Origin: Geobacter sp. UBA5730
GTDB taxonomy: Bacteria; Desulfobacterota; Desulfuromonadia; Geobacterales; Pseudopelobacteraceae
Reading direction: 5' to 3'
NCBI GenBank assembly: GCA_002419465.1
Contig: DIGE01000018.1
Coordinates: 115,017-179,016 of the forward strand
DNA length: 64,000 bases
Of this stretch, positions 7,630-15,330 are shown in pieces; positions within the stretch are counted from its first letter, which is position 1, and every line of letters begins with the position of its first letter. The position numbers and the translations under genes were made by a program. Under the pieces are notes generated by a model. It was given only the letters and a program-made list of their open reading frames with translations, was not told where the DNA came from and searched no databases.

Positions 7630-9199
7630 GTTCTGCTCCTTTCTCCAATTCTGCCAACAGGTACGCATCTGCCAGCGGCGTGTGACAGTCGGCGTTTACG
7701 AGTGAATTTTCAGGCTGCCCGGTGAGTTGTCCCAGGTACAGCTTGAATCCTGATGACTTATCAGTTCCAGCAACCTCTCGGATCCGTTCGTAATCCTTGC
7801 GAGCGGTAACCGGATCAGTATGCAGGGTGCTTATCAGTGTGCGGATAGAGCCTCCCGGCAGCATGCTGACCGTTTTGGACAGGTTTTGCACCGTTTCAAG
7901 CAACGGCAGATTGCCGGTCTGGCTGCCTACAGCGTAGGGACCGAACCAGAATCGAACTGGCCGGTTTTCAAGCAGACCACGTCCGGTCAGTTCATGACGC
8001 TGCACATCGGCGTAGCCTCCCGTCATGCTGCTGGTTATCCTGTGCCAGGTGAAGGAAGAGGGAACTGGCAGATGTTTGTCCGCCTGTTTTTTTGCATCCC
8101 GGTCGGCCTTGGCCTGCTTTTTGGTGTAGTCGCACAGTGTCTCTGCCATGTGGTAGGCAGCGGTGAAAGGGTATGTTTTTTTGACAAAGGCGATGCCAGC
8201 GCAGGCGGTGAGAAGCTCCGGAAAGTCTTTGATGGTATTTCTAAAGCCCGCTAACTGCTCTTGCGAATGCCGTTCAAAGGCCTCCAGAAATGTAGCGGTG
8301 AACGGCACTGCGAGATCTGCACGGACTATGATCGTCAGATCGTCGCCGCCGAGAACAATCGGCCGGGCAGCTATTTTTGCATCTGCCTTGTGCTGTTTTC
8401 GTGTCTGATAATCAGGTGCGAGGACAGCCCCGGTAGCTTCTTGCACGGCACTTACGGTAATCCGGTCGATCCGTTCTGACAGCTCGCGATATACTGCTGC
8501 GGCTGAATCTGGATTACTGCAGAGATGTTCTCTGATCCGCATAAGCATGCTGCCGAGGTCATTGCCGTCTGCGTGTATCACCGCGACATAGGCAGATTTG
8601 TCAGAGGCGATCTCTTCGATTTCGTAAGGCCAGACATCATGGGGGAGGGTTGAAAGAATCCTTTTGGTGAGTGACGATTGTGTCTCTGCATAGTTGCGTT
8701 TGCGCATGGTCTGCAGATCAAGCGGAACCGGTTTGTCTGCCTTTTCGTCAAATGGAGCGCTGTTCGCGGCCAAACCGGTACGTGGACTACGCTCTACCAA
8801 CGGTCCGATCTCAGGCAGACTGACCTGATTACAGTTGCGTTCCGCACGCAACTGATCCATAGCCTGTTGCATGACATCCGGCAGATTCCCCTGGATCGGC
8901 AACAGTGCCTGCACAAGCCTGAGGCCCGGTGCGTAGCGGCTGACCATCAATGGCCAGTGACAGGCAAACTCCTTGGCTTGGGACTCTTCGTCAAACTTCA
9001 GCCGCGCCCAGCCAGCCGCATTGGCGATAATCACCGAATGGGGATCGTTTACACCAACAGCTTTCAGTGAATTTTCAAGAAATCTGCCACAGAGCTGCGC
9101 GACCAGTTCGCTACCGACAACCATGTCACGCAGTTTGTCGCTCTGCAGGATGAAACTCTGGATTTCCTTTGCCTCAAACGTGTAATACCAGGCCATCAC
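7622..9199 (-). CDS. cas10: Cas10 (HD-less), type III-D signalling and large subunit
   Basis: A 525-residue Cas10. The palm motif VLGGDDLTIIV (around residue 280) is intact, so it should make cyclic oligoadenylate from ATP on target RNA binding; IHADGNDLGSMLM supplies the other conserved acidic segment. The N-terminus (YYTFEAKEIQSFIL) begins directly with the polymerase-like fold. There is no HD nuclease domain, as is usual in III-D, so defence should rely on second messengers and RNA cleavage rather than Cas10 DNase activity. The start is GTG at 9199 or ATG at 9196. The only ribosome-site candidate is a run of ten G directly ahead. Confidence 0.93.
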   Translation of the reverse strand: MMAWYYTFEAKEIQSFILQSDKLRDMVVGSELVAQLCGRFLENSLKAVGVNDPHSVIIANAAGWARLKFDEESQAKEFACHWPLMVSRYAPGLRLVQALLPIQGNLPDVMQQAMDQLRAERNCNQVSLPEIGPLVERSPRTGLAANSAPFDEKADKPVPLDLQTMRKRNYAETQSSLTKRILSTLPHDVWPYEIEEIASDKSAYVAVIHADGNDLGSMLMRIREHLCSNPDSAAAVYRELSERIDRITVSAVQEATGAVLAPDYQTRKQHKADAKIAARPIVLGGDDLTIIVRADLAVPFTATFLEAFERHSQEQLAGFRNTIKDFPELLTACAGIAFVKKTYPFTAAYHMAETLCDYTKKQAKADRDAKKQADKHLPVPSSFTWHRITSSMTGGYADVQRHELTGRGLLENRPVRFWFGPYAVGSQTGNLPLLETVQNLSKTVSMLPGGSIRTLISTLHTDPVTARKDYERIREVAGTDKSSGFKLYLGQLTGQPENSLVNADCHTPLADAYLLAELEKGAEHA

Positions 9200-9201
9200 T
9201 A

Positions 9202-9211
9202 CCCCCCCCCC
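9202..9211 (-). promoter_or_regulatory. G10 homopolymer in the cas10 ribosome-binding region
   Basis: Ten consecutive G (minus strand) occupy the Shine-Dalgarno position, two to five bases from the GTG/ATG starts of cas10. No other ribosome site is visible. Homopolymer tracts of this kind slip in length, so the spacing, and with it Cas10 level, might vary between cells; this is inference. Confidence 0.6.
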
Positions 9212-9220
9212 TTTACAGGT

Positions 9221-10174
9221 TTATTCAGGTGTTAGCTTGTATGCTCCAAATCCGAACGTGGTTGATTTGCCGACGTGCAGCAGCTCTCCGGCCTGCAGGT
9301 AGGGAACAAATGGCGTCAGATCACCACTGAAGGTGATGCTGCCAACCAGTCCGCCGGTCTTGATCCGGGCCTGTTGACGGTTGGATATCCGCTCCATGCT
9401 CTGCCAGCGCATATCAGTGGCCTTTGTTTCAACTGCCGAAGTACACTCCATCAAGGAATCCAGCTGTTCGATCTCCACGCAACCAGGCCCATGCACCGCC
9501 TGCAACAGCATGATCCGCCGGGCGAGATGCTCAAACAACAGGCTGAAACGTGGAGGTTCAAACTGTATCTTTCCCCGTTCTTCCAGCAACAAGGGGGTTG
9601 TGAACTCCAGGGTGACATCAGTGATGGTCTGGCTTTCACTCTGTTGAAGAGAGATTGCTTTAAGCGGCAGGGCAGTGCCGTTGCGTACGCCTTTGCGATA
9701 TATGACCCGTGCTAAACCTTCATCACCGATGGCGGTCACACTGTCGATCATGTATCTACCGCTGCCGTTCCGGATGCCACGCCGGCCGATCTCTTCAAAA
9801 GTCGTTATCACCTGGGGAAGGCACTGGCTGGCCCGGCCGATCAGCACGAATGCGAAACTCATGGTGTCATAGCGACGGAACAGCCGTTTATCGCCCATTG
9901 GTGGATGAAGTATGTAGGGGCGTGGAAAGTTGCTGAAACGCCTGAAGCCGTCTACACCTTGAGCGGGTGAGGTCTCGAACAGGTAGGCGTAGGTGCAGGT
10001 ATGCCTGAAGGGGCAGCGCTGACATTGCTCTCCAGGCATCACGCAGGCCAGCTCCCTCAGTACCGTTCCGAATACACCACGGAAGGCAAACCCCTTGTAT
10101 GGTGGAAGCGCAACGTCTTCAGTTACGGTCAGGTCAAAACGAAACAGACCAACAGGGAGAGGAGCAGTTACCAT
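9221..10174 (-). CDS. cas6: Cas6 pre-crRNA endoribonuclease
   Basis: A 317-residue Cas6-family protein. The C-terminal glycine-rich loop LLHVGKSTTFGFGAYKL is the hallmark of the Cas6 C-terminal RAMP domain. The N-terminal half has a CX2CX5C cluster (CQRCPFRHTC, around residue 52) like other Cas6 proteins of the zinc-binding type. It would cut the repeat-spacer transcript into crRNAs, although no array is in the window. ATG at 10174 is preferred over a TTG six codons upstream because GAGGAG precedes it. It lies between csx3 and cas10 in the operon. Confidence 0.88.
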   Translation of the reverse strand: MVTAPLPVGLFRFDLTVTEDVALPPYKGFAFRGVFGTVLRELACVMPGEQCQRCPFRHTCTYAYLFETSPAQGVDGFRRFSNFPRPYILHPPMGDKRLFRRYDTMSFAFVLIGRASQCLPQVITTFEEIGRRGIRNGSGRYMIDSVTAIGDEGLARVIYRKGVRNGTALPLKAISLQQSESQTITDVTLEFTTPLLLEERGKIQFEPPRFSLLFEHLARRIMLLQAVHGPGCVEIEQLDSLMECTSAVETKATDMRWQSMERISNRQQARIKTGGLVGSITFSGDLTPFVPYLQAGELLHVGKSTTFGFGAYKLTPE

Positions 10175-10188
10175 CAAACTTTCACTCC

Positions 10189-10440
10189 TCAAAAAGGTGA
10201 ATGGTCATAGATAACCACATCGCCGGTTACCGGAGAGGTATATTTCAGTGCCGTGACTTTACCGTGCAGGGCATGTGAGATGTACAGATAGAGCCAGATA
10301 GGCCCTTGGCCGGTCAGGGTGACGATGTTGCCATTGCCAGCTAAATGCTGGGCGATCTCAGCGTATCGGGGAAGATCTGCAAGCTTGGCGTTGCCTGTTT
10401 CGGCATACAGCGTTGCCAGATCAATCTGTATGTTTTCCAT
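10189..10440 (-). CDS. csx3: Csx3 / Crn3 ring nuclease
   Basis: An 83-residue protein with the Csx3 signature GQGPIWLYLYISHAL, in which the GPIWL strand and the following His match Archaeoglobus Csx3, and a C-terminal VVIYDHS. Csx3/Crn3 is a manganese-dependent ring nuclease that linearises cyclic tetra-adenylate and so ends the type III response. In the loop before the last strand the residues are KYTSPVTGD, where archaeal Csx3 has YDPRLG; the Asp there may be missing. It sits directly after card1, so an effector and a possible off-switch are made together. Confidence 0.8.
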   Translation of the reverse strand: MENIQIDLATLYAETGNAKLADLPRYAEIAQHLAGNGNIVTLTGQGPIWLYLYISHALHGKVTALKYTSPVTGDVVIYDHSPF

Positions 10441-10446
10441 TGGATT

Positions 10447-11595
10447 TTATAACCCCTTGACCTTGTCTTTAATCCATGAGGTAAAATTTATGATATCAGC
10501 GGGATGTATGATTTCTGTCTGGAACTGACGGGCCCGGCGCAACAGATGCTCTTTAATGCTGTTTTTCCGGTCCAGTATCTGCTCACGGGAGGTGCTGACC
10601 AGAAAACTGCGGACTCTGAGGCCGAAATTATCCTGCAGTGCCGCAATCTTGTACAGTATGTCAGCGTCTTTGTCGCCCTTTTGCTTGAGGCTCTTGCACT
10701 CGATGGTGTAAAGCGTATTGTCTTTGGTGAACATGACATCAAATTCGTTGGGGTTGCCGTGTTTATCTATCAGTTCAATGCCGGTGACACAGTCATCAAC
10801 CTTAAGCCTCGAAAGCGCCTCAAAACAATAATCAGAAAGCCAATCACCAGTAATAAAGCCGCTTTCAAGACGGTTCATCCGTTTTGCCATATGAGATGGC
10901 TGCATGCCAAGCTTTGCAAGCAGCTCTGCTTCGGACTGATTTTTGATCTGATAGTGGCTGCTGAAGTCGTAGTATTGAAGGTTTCTTCCGTTATTTTTAT
11001 TGATTTGCCACGCAAAATCGCCAAGCATGGTTTCCAACTCGGCATAGTTATCCATCATCCAGCGGCTTAACTCCCGTCCCCGCTTAGCCCGCTCTTTCAG
11101 CATCTGGGCTTCCTGCATGTTGCTGATCTTGACGCCGCAGGCCGTCATGTATGACCTGACATCCAGACGGAACGTCAAGGGATGGATCGGTTCTGAATCG
11201 GGAGATTCATCGATGATGATGTATTCGTTTTTAGGAATGGGCGTGTAAATCAACGTTGCCTTTAGTTGCCGGAACACGTGGAAAGCAGCAAGCGACATGA
11301 GCTTGGTACCACAGGTAAGATTGACCGTCACTTTTTTTTGGCCAAGACCAGCTGCCAGTTTTCCAAAGGCTTTTTCGCAGGAATCGTAGGAGTCCTGATT
11401 TACGACGATCGTTTGATGCTTATCCGTATAATCAAGCCCGTTCAGTCTGAGCGCAGAGATGATGGAACCAGTAGCCCCCTTCTCCTCCATCCTTTTAGTA
11501 CTCGCAAAAACAATCTGATCCGGCTTTTCCTGGTGGAGCGCGAGTATGTTCGGAATAGTCTGGTCTGATACGAGACAGATATGCGCAGATTTCAA
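10447..11595 (-). CDS. Card1/Can2-type CARF nuclease
   Basis: A 382-residue protein. The N-terminal CARF domain has HICLVSDQTIPNIL and NLTCGTKLMSLAAF, the ligand-binding motif. A middle helical region leads to a C-terminal PD-(D/E)XK nuclease with the signature EFDVMFTKDNTLYTIECKS. This is the layout of Card1/Can2, which on binding cyclic tetra-adenylate nicks DNA and cuts RNA. The length is near that of characterised members (about 370). The start overlaps the previous CARF gene by four bases. All nuclease signature residues are visible, so it is probably active. Confidence 0.9.
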   Translation of the reverse strand: MKSAHICLVSDQTIPNILALHQEKPDQIVFASTKRMEEKGATGSIISALRLNGLDYTDKHQTIVVNQDSYDSCEKAFGKLAAGLGQKKVTVNLTCGTKLMSLAAFHVFRQLKATLIYTPIPKNEYIIIDESPDSEPIHPLTFRLDVRSYMTACGVKISNMQEAQMLKERAKRGRELSRWMMDNYAELETMLGDFAWQINKNNGRNLQYYDFSSHYQIKNQSEAELLAKLGMQPSHMAKRMNRLESGFITGDWLSDYCFEALSRLKVDDCVTGIELIDKHGNPNEFDVMFTKDNTLYTIECKSLKQKGDKDADILYKIAALQDNFGLRVRSFLVSTSREQILDRKNSIKEHLLRRARQFQTEIIHPADIINFTSWIKDKVKGL

Positions 11596-12764
11596 GATGC
11601 CCCCCCAACAAGTTGAATTTTAGCTTTCTCAAGCTTAACGCCATACCTGCTGCCGGCATATTTACGGTCTGTAGTGACCGTGCAAAGCGTGACAAGGATC
11701 TCATCTAAAAGTTGTTCGCGGATGGCCCGATTGATTTTGCTGATGATGGCACGCAGCGCCGGCACCTCGATACCTTCGGGCCACTTCTCAAGCAGATCAT
11801 CCACCCGGCCGGGATTGCCGGCGTAAATCAGCGCGTAGTCACGCGCCATGACTTCAAGCGCCTCTCGTGAGGCGAAATCAACGATCGTTTCATAACAACC
11901 GGAACAGTCACGGCAGTAGTCACGATCAGCATACTTGCAATAATCGGTCTTCTGACGCAGGAACGCCAGGTAGAGCATCAGCTGGACCGGTATCAACTCT
12001 ACCAGTGTGTCACCGATGCGCAGGGTCCGGTCGGCAAGGCTTACCTGCAGTAGCGGCTGATGGGTAGCACTATCGACTTCCCGCTGCCCTGCAAGCACCA
12101 TGTCACGATAGCTGACCGTCGGCTCCTGAAGCGGCAGTCCTCCCAACCGAACAAACGGCAACTCGGCCAGTTCAACCTTTGCAGAGCGGGCATTCAAGGC
12201 CTGCTTGCCGCCATCCTGCATACGGCATTCGATGAATGAGTCTTGTGCGGGGGGATAAAAAAATGCCGGGTTTGCTTCGAATTCGGGAGAAACAAGGATG
12301 TGGTACAGCTTGTCCTGTGGACGTCCGAACAGTTGCAGTGCCGATCCCAGATAAAACGACATGGTTTTTCGGCCACCGGCAAGCGAGCAATGCAGCCGTG
12401 TTCCTTTCTCCTGTGTCTTTAAACAAATAAAGCTGCTGATCTGATCTCCGGCTGATTCGTTATCAGAGGCGCTACGGATGTCTTCGAGTTGACGCGCATG
12501 TGGATCTGACAAAATCACGAATGAATGTTCTTCGAGCTTGAGAGGTGGCAGGGAATACTCATCACAAAGCCGTTGCAGATATTGATCGTCCAGGAGCCTT
12601 CTGTTGATGACCTCACGTCCCGCAGAGGTGGTGATGACATACAGCTCGTCGGCGTAGATCGGCGGATTTTGCATGGCCAAAGCGTAGATGGTCTCGGTGA
12701 TGATCTGAGGCGTGGCACCGGCCACGAAGATCAGGACTTCACGAAATTGTTTAGGGGAAGGCAT
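11592..12764 (-). CDS. CARF protein of the NE0113/TIGR02584 type with winged-helix-like C-terminus
   Basis: A 390-residue protein. LIFVAGATPQIITETIYALA and the VITTSAGREVINRRLL segment are typical of the NE0113 CARF family, and CSLAGGRKTMSFYLG is its second ligand-binding motif. Family members are listed as Csm6-like ring nucleases. The C-terminal half has a cysteine cluster (CKYADRDYCRDCSGC, around residue 278) and ends in a charged RYGVKLEKAKIQ stretch resembling a winged helix; no HEPN RxxxxH motif is evident. It may therefore be a cyclic-nucleotide-responsive regulator or ring nuclease. As first gene of the CRISPR operon, it is well placed to control the promoter. Confidence 0.8.
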   Translation of the reverse strand: MPSPKQFREVLIFVAGATPQIITETIYALAMQNPPIYADELYVITTSAGREVINRRLLDDQYLQRLCDEYSLPPLKLEEHSFVILSDPHARQLEDIRSASDNESAGDQISSFICLKTQEKGTRLHCSLAGGRKTMSFYLGSALQLFGRPQDKLYHILVSPEFEANPAFFYPPAQDSFIECRMQDGGKQALNARSAKVELAELPFVRLGGLPLQEPTVSYRDMVLAGQREVDSATHQPLLQVSLADRTLRIGDTLVELIPVQLMLYLAFLRQKTDYCKYADRDYCRDCSGCYETIVDFASREALEVMARDYALIYAGNPGRVDDLLEKWPEGIEVPALRAIISKINRAIREQLLDEILVTLCTVTTDRKYAGSRYGVKLEKAKIQLVGGAS

Positions 12765-12790
12765 AAAGACTCCGGTGATGTAGTCAACTA

Positions 12791-12819
12791 TCTATACCGT
12801 ATCAACGGTGTTCAATCAA
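12791..12819 (-). promoter_or_regulatory. sigma-70-type promoter of the CRISPR operon with internal dyad
   Basis: On the minus strand TTGATT (12819-12814) and TATAGA (12796-12791) are separated by 17 bases, ahead of the first CRISPR gene. Between them ACCGT-TGAT-ACGGT forms a small inverted repeat (12796-12809), a possible operator. The promoter overlaps the stop of the upstream lipoprotein gene. Confidence 0.5.
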
Positions 12820-13099
12820 CAGATTGGCTCTCTGGCTGGGGAGTTTCACCAAGCTGTATGATCTCAGGCCCGGCTTGGTCTGGGCTCGCATAGCTGCCAC
12901 TGTTTATGGCATCACCAACCTGCTCGAGAACAAAACCGGTCCCCCAAACGATCGGGGCCAAAATACCACCATTCCCGCCAAGGCTGCCGACCTGCATGCC
13001 AATCCCAACATCCCGTACCGTCATCGTACTGCTGCAGCCTGTTTGAGTAAGCGCCAAAACAGAGCATACAGCATATCCCAAGCATCGTTTGATCAACAT
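12812..13099 (-). CDS. small predicted lipoprotein
   Basis: A 95-residue protein with a signal peptide (MLIKRCLGYAVCSVLAL) and Cys in TQTGCSS, the probable lipidation site, although the -3 residue is not ideal. The mature part contains a Gly-rich hydrophobic stretch and an acidic tail. A GAGAGG ribosome site precedes the ATG. No function is recognised. It is on the same strand as the CRISPR operon and ends just before its first gene, but its leader peptide marks it as an unrelated envelope protein. Confidence 0.65.
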   Translation of the reverse strand: MLIKRCLGYAVCSVLALTQTGCSSTMTVRDVGIGMQVGSLGGNGGILAPIVWGTGFVLEQVGDAINSGSYASPDQAGPEIIQLGETPQPESQSVD

Positions 13100-13169
13100 G
13101 CACCACCTCTCTTATCGCCAGTCATGGTCGGCACCATCGTAGTAGAAATGTAACCAGCACGCAGCAGCT

Positions 13170-13541
13170 TCAATCATCATCAAGGCTGCTTGTGCTCGAC
13201 GATGACCATGCATCGTCATTTGACAAGCTACTGCTGCTCGAACCGAAATGATCATCATGGTAGATATTACCTGGCATGTAGGAACAGCAGGGGTCCGTCA
13301 TCCAATCGCTACCCGAATCAGACCAGGACGACGCTGTCGTGTCGCCTTGATAGTAAATATTCCCAAACATCCAGAAATAGGCCGGATCGGTCATCCAGTC
13401 ATACGGAAAAGTGCCTGCTGAACTGGCTGATTCAGCAGCATGCGAGCTGATGCCGGAAGTAGTATTCCTCTTGCCGCCAAATTTCCTGAACAGCAGAGCA
13501 GCCACAACCACGCCGACGACGATGATGATCAGCAGTTCCAT
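13170..13541 (-). CDS. single-pass membrane protein with an internal repeat
   Basis: A 123-residue protein. Residues 3-18 are a hydrophobic helix (LLIIIVVGVVVAALLF) followed by basic residues. The rest faces either side and holds two copies of a roughly 20-residue unit: YDWMTDPAYFWMFGNIYYQGD and, about 27 residues later, SDWMTDPCCSYMPGNIYHDD. The C-terminus is almost only Ser and Asp. AAAGGAGG precedes the ATG. I do not recognise the family; the Asp-rich tail might bind metal ions. Confidence 0.7.
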   Translation of the reverse strand: MELLIIIVVGVVVAALLFRKFGGKRNTTSGISSHAAESASSAGTFPYDWMTDPAYFWMFGNIYYQGDTTASSWSDSGSDWMTDPCCSYMPGNIYHDDHFGSSSSSLSNDDAWSSSSTSSLDDD

Positions 13542-13749
13542 GGCGCAACCTCCTTTGGTTGATTGCAGCGTAGCAGAGTCAGAGCCACCAAGTTTTTTAG
13601 AAACATTTCCGGAATGTTGCTGCTACGCCAGAGACATAAATTAGCATCTGAGACAGGCGGGAAAGACTGAACCGTGGTGTGGCAGGCTTATTGATGAACG
13701 ATACCGTGCCGACCAGATGCATAAAAAAAACTTTGCGCCTTTATGTTTT

Positions 13750-13776
13750 TGCATTACACTAAATAAAAGTAATGCA
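13750..13776. promoter_or_regulatory. inverted-repeat operator of vapBC (second pair)
   Basis: TGCATTAC and GTAATGCA are perfect eight-base arms with an 11-base AT-rich spacer, about 22 bases ahead of the vapB start. It probably binds VapB/VapBC for autorepression. The core resembles the GTATTAC operators of the other two VapBC pairs in this window. Confidence 0.65.
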
Positions 13777-13798
13777 TAAATCATTTGAAGGGCATTCT

Positions 13799-14041
13799 AT
13801 GACCTACACCGCAACCATAACCTCAAAAGGGCAGATCACCATACCCCGGCCGGCACGGCAGGCGTTAAAAACCACCACGATTGAGATTGAGATAAAAGGT
13901 GAAGAGGTGATCTTAAGGCCGGTACAGAGTGTGGCCGGTTCTTTGGCCCAGTATGCAACACAAGGGGCAGAGGATTTCAGCGCCATCAGAAACAAGGTCT
14001 GGCAGGAGGTGGCTGATGAAAAAGCCGGTCGCGCTGCCTGA
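13799..14041 (+). CDS. vapB: AbrB-type antitoxin VapB
   Basis: An 80-residue AbrB-type antitoxin: TATITSKGQITIPRPARQAL is the swapped-hairpin DNA-binding motif, and the acidic C-terminal half should bind the toxin. I start it at 13799 (MTYTATI) rather than nine codons upstream, because the upstream ATG falls inside the inverted-repeat operator and GAAGGG precedes the later ATG. It overlaps vapC by 26 bases. Confidence 0.85.
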   Translation: MTYTATITSKGQITIPRPARQALKTTTIEIEIKGEEVILRPVQSVAGSLAQYATQGAEDFSAIRNKVWQEVADEKAGRAA

Positions 14042-14417
14042 CACCAACTACATCCTGCGATATCTGTTGCGTGACGATGCCAAACAGTTTTTGGAGACAA
14101 ATGCCTTTTTCGAACAGGTCCGCACCGGCAAAGAGCGTGCAGTCGTGCAGGAATCCGTGATAACAGAATGCTTGTACGTGCTGACCAAGCACTACCAGGT
14201 TCCGCGCCCTGCCGCCGCCGAAAGCCTGCTGGGCATGCTTTCCTATAAAGGGATTGTTAACCCTGACCGGGATCGTTTGGCTTCAGCGCTGGGCTTCTTT
14301 ATGAAAACAACCCTTGACCCGGTGGACTGCCTGCTGGCTGCCACAGTTCAAAACGGACAACACAGGCTGCTGACCTTTGACAAGGCGCTCACGAAACTGG
14401 TCAAAAAAGAGGTTTGA
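14016..14417 (+). CDS. vapC: PIN-domain toxin VapC
   Basis: A 133-residue PIN-domain ribonuclease. LPDTNYILRYLL carries the first catalytic Asp, ESVITECLYVL the Glu, and DPVDCLLAATVQ with LLTFDKAL the C-terminal acidic residues. The start at 14016 has a strong AGGAGGT site inside the end of vapB, so the two are coupled. A hairpin followed by a T-rich stretch ends the unit. Nothing unusual apart from being one of three VapBC pairs within 45 kb. Confidence 0.88.
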   Translation: MKKPVALPDTNYILRYLLRDDAKQFLETNAFFEQVRTGKERAVVQESVITECLYVLTKHYQVPRPAAAESLLGMLSYKGIVNPDRDRLASALGFFMKTTLDPVDCLLAATVQNGQHRLLTFDKALTKLVKKEV

Positions 14418-14460
14418 GCCGATCCCCCTACTCCCGATCAGGTTTATACACAAACGACAG

Positions 14461-14493
14461 CGGGCACCCCATCCGGGACGCCCGTTGTTGTTT
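14461..14493 (+). terminator. terminator between vapC and elbB
   Basis: CGGGCACCCC-ATCC-GGGACGCCCG forms a ten-base stem with two mismatches on the plus strand, followed by TTGTTGTTT. Read on the minus strand the mismatches become G-U pairs, so it may also serve convergent elbB. Confidence 0.7.
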
Positions 14494-15146
14494 CAGGCCA
14501 TCTTAACCACTTCAGTGACGCATTTGGTAATGCCATGGGCCACCTCGCTGATCCGGGTGCCCAGCATGTAGGCCGGGGTGGTCACGATCCGGTTGGCACT
14601 GTCCACCACAAACTCGGTCACGCCGCAATTCTGGTGTTTTGAGCCGGTCTTCTCGATCTCGGCCGCGGTGCCGCTATCGTTGCCGATGGTCAGCGTGGGG
14701 GCCGCCCCCTCCCCCAGGATGGCGGCGATCAGGGCCGGAGCGATGCAGATGGCGCCGATCGGCTTTTTGGCGGCATGCACCTCCCGCACCAGCCGGGCTA
14801 CTTCCGGATTAACTGCGGCGGCGGCACCTTTCCGGCCGAAATCGCACAGGTTCAGGGCGGCACCGAAGCCGCCGGGGAAGATCAGGGCATCCAGATCGGC
14901 AGCCGTGACCTGGGCGATGTCCCTGATGTTGCCACGGGTGATGCGGGCCGACTCAACCAGCACCTTGCGCCTGGCGCCGGTGGGCTCCATGGTGCAGTGA
15001 TTCACCTCGGCCAGCTCGATATCAGGGGCCATGCAGACCGCCTCTGCCCCGGCCTGATCAATGGCCAACAAGGTCAACACCGCTTCGTGAATCTCACTAC
15101 CGTCCCGCACGCCGCACCCCGAAAGCACCACACCGATTTTTTTCAT
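14493..15146 (-). CDS. elbB: isoprenoid biosynthesis glyoxalase ElbB
   Basis: A 217-residue member of the DJ-1/PfpI superfamily. VVLSGCGVRDGSEIHEA at the start and IGAICIAPALIA with its nucleophile-elbow Cys (around residue 135) are the ElbB hallmarks. ElbB has glyoxalase activity in vitro and has been linked to isoprenoid synthesis. The full-length protein matches the family length (about 217). GAGGAG lies ahead of the ATG. It stands alone, convergent with vapC and divergent from the cytochrome gene. Confidence 0.9.
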   Translation of the reverse strand: MKKIGVVLSGCGVRDGSEIHEAVLTLLAIDQAGAEAVCMAPDIELAEVNHCTMEPTGARRKVLVESARITRGNIRDIAQVTAADLDALIFPGGFGAALNLCDFGRKGAAAAVNPEVARLVREVHAAKKPIGAICIAPALIAAILGEGAAPTLTIGNDSGTAAEIEKTGSKHQNCGVTEFVVDSANRIVTTPAYMLGTRISEVAHGITKCVTEVVKMA

Positions 15147-15330
15147 GATCCGCTCCTCATCTGTTTTGTAAGCATGCCAGCCAATGACGTTCCAAAATCA
15201 AGCCTAGTCTGCCACAGGCCGCTAAAAAAGCAAGTCCCTGATGCACCATCTGACGCTTGCCAGACCTGATTGCAGGAGTGGCCCGGCTGTGTTAAACTGG
15301 CACTCTGTTGCAAGCCCAAGGAGGCTGCCC

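Noticed and set aside
1..13000. CRISPR repeat array near the cas genes
   Set aside because: I found no regularly spaced direct repeats of 25-40 bases anywhere in the window; the array must be outside it or use another locus.
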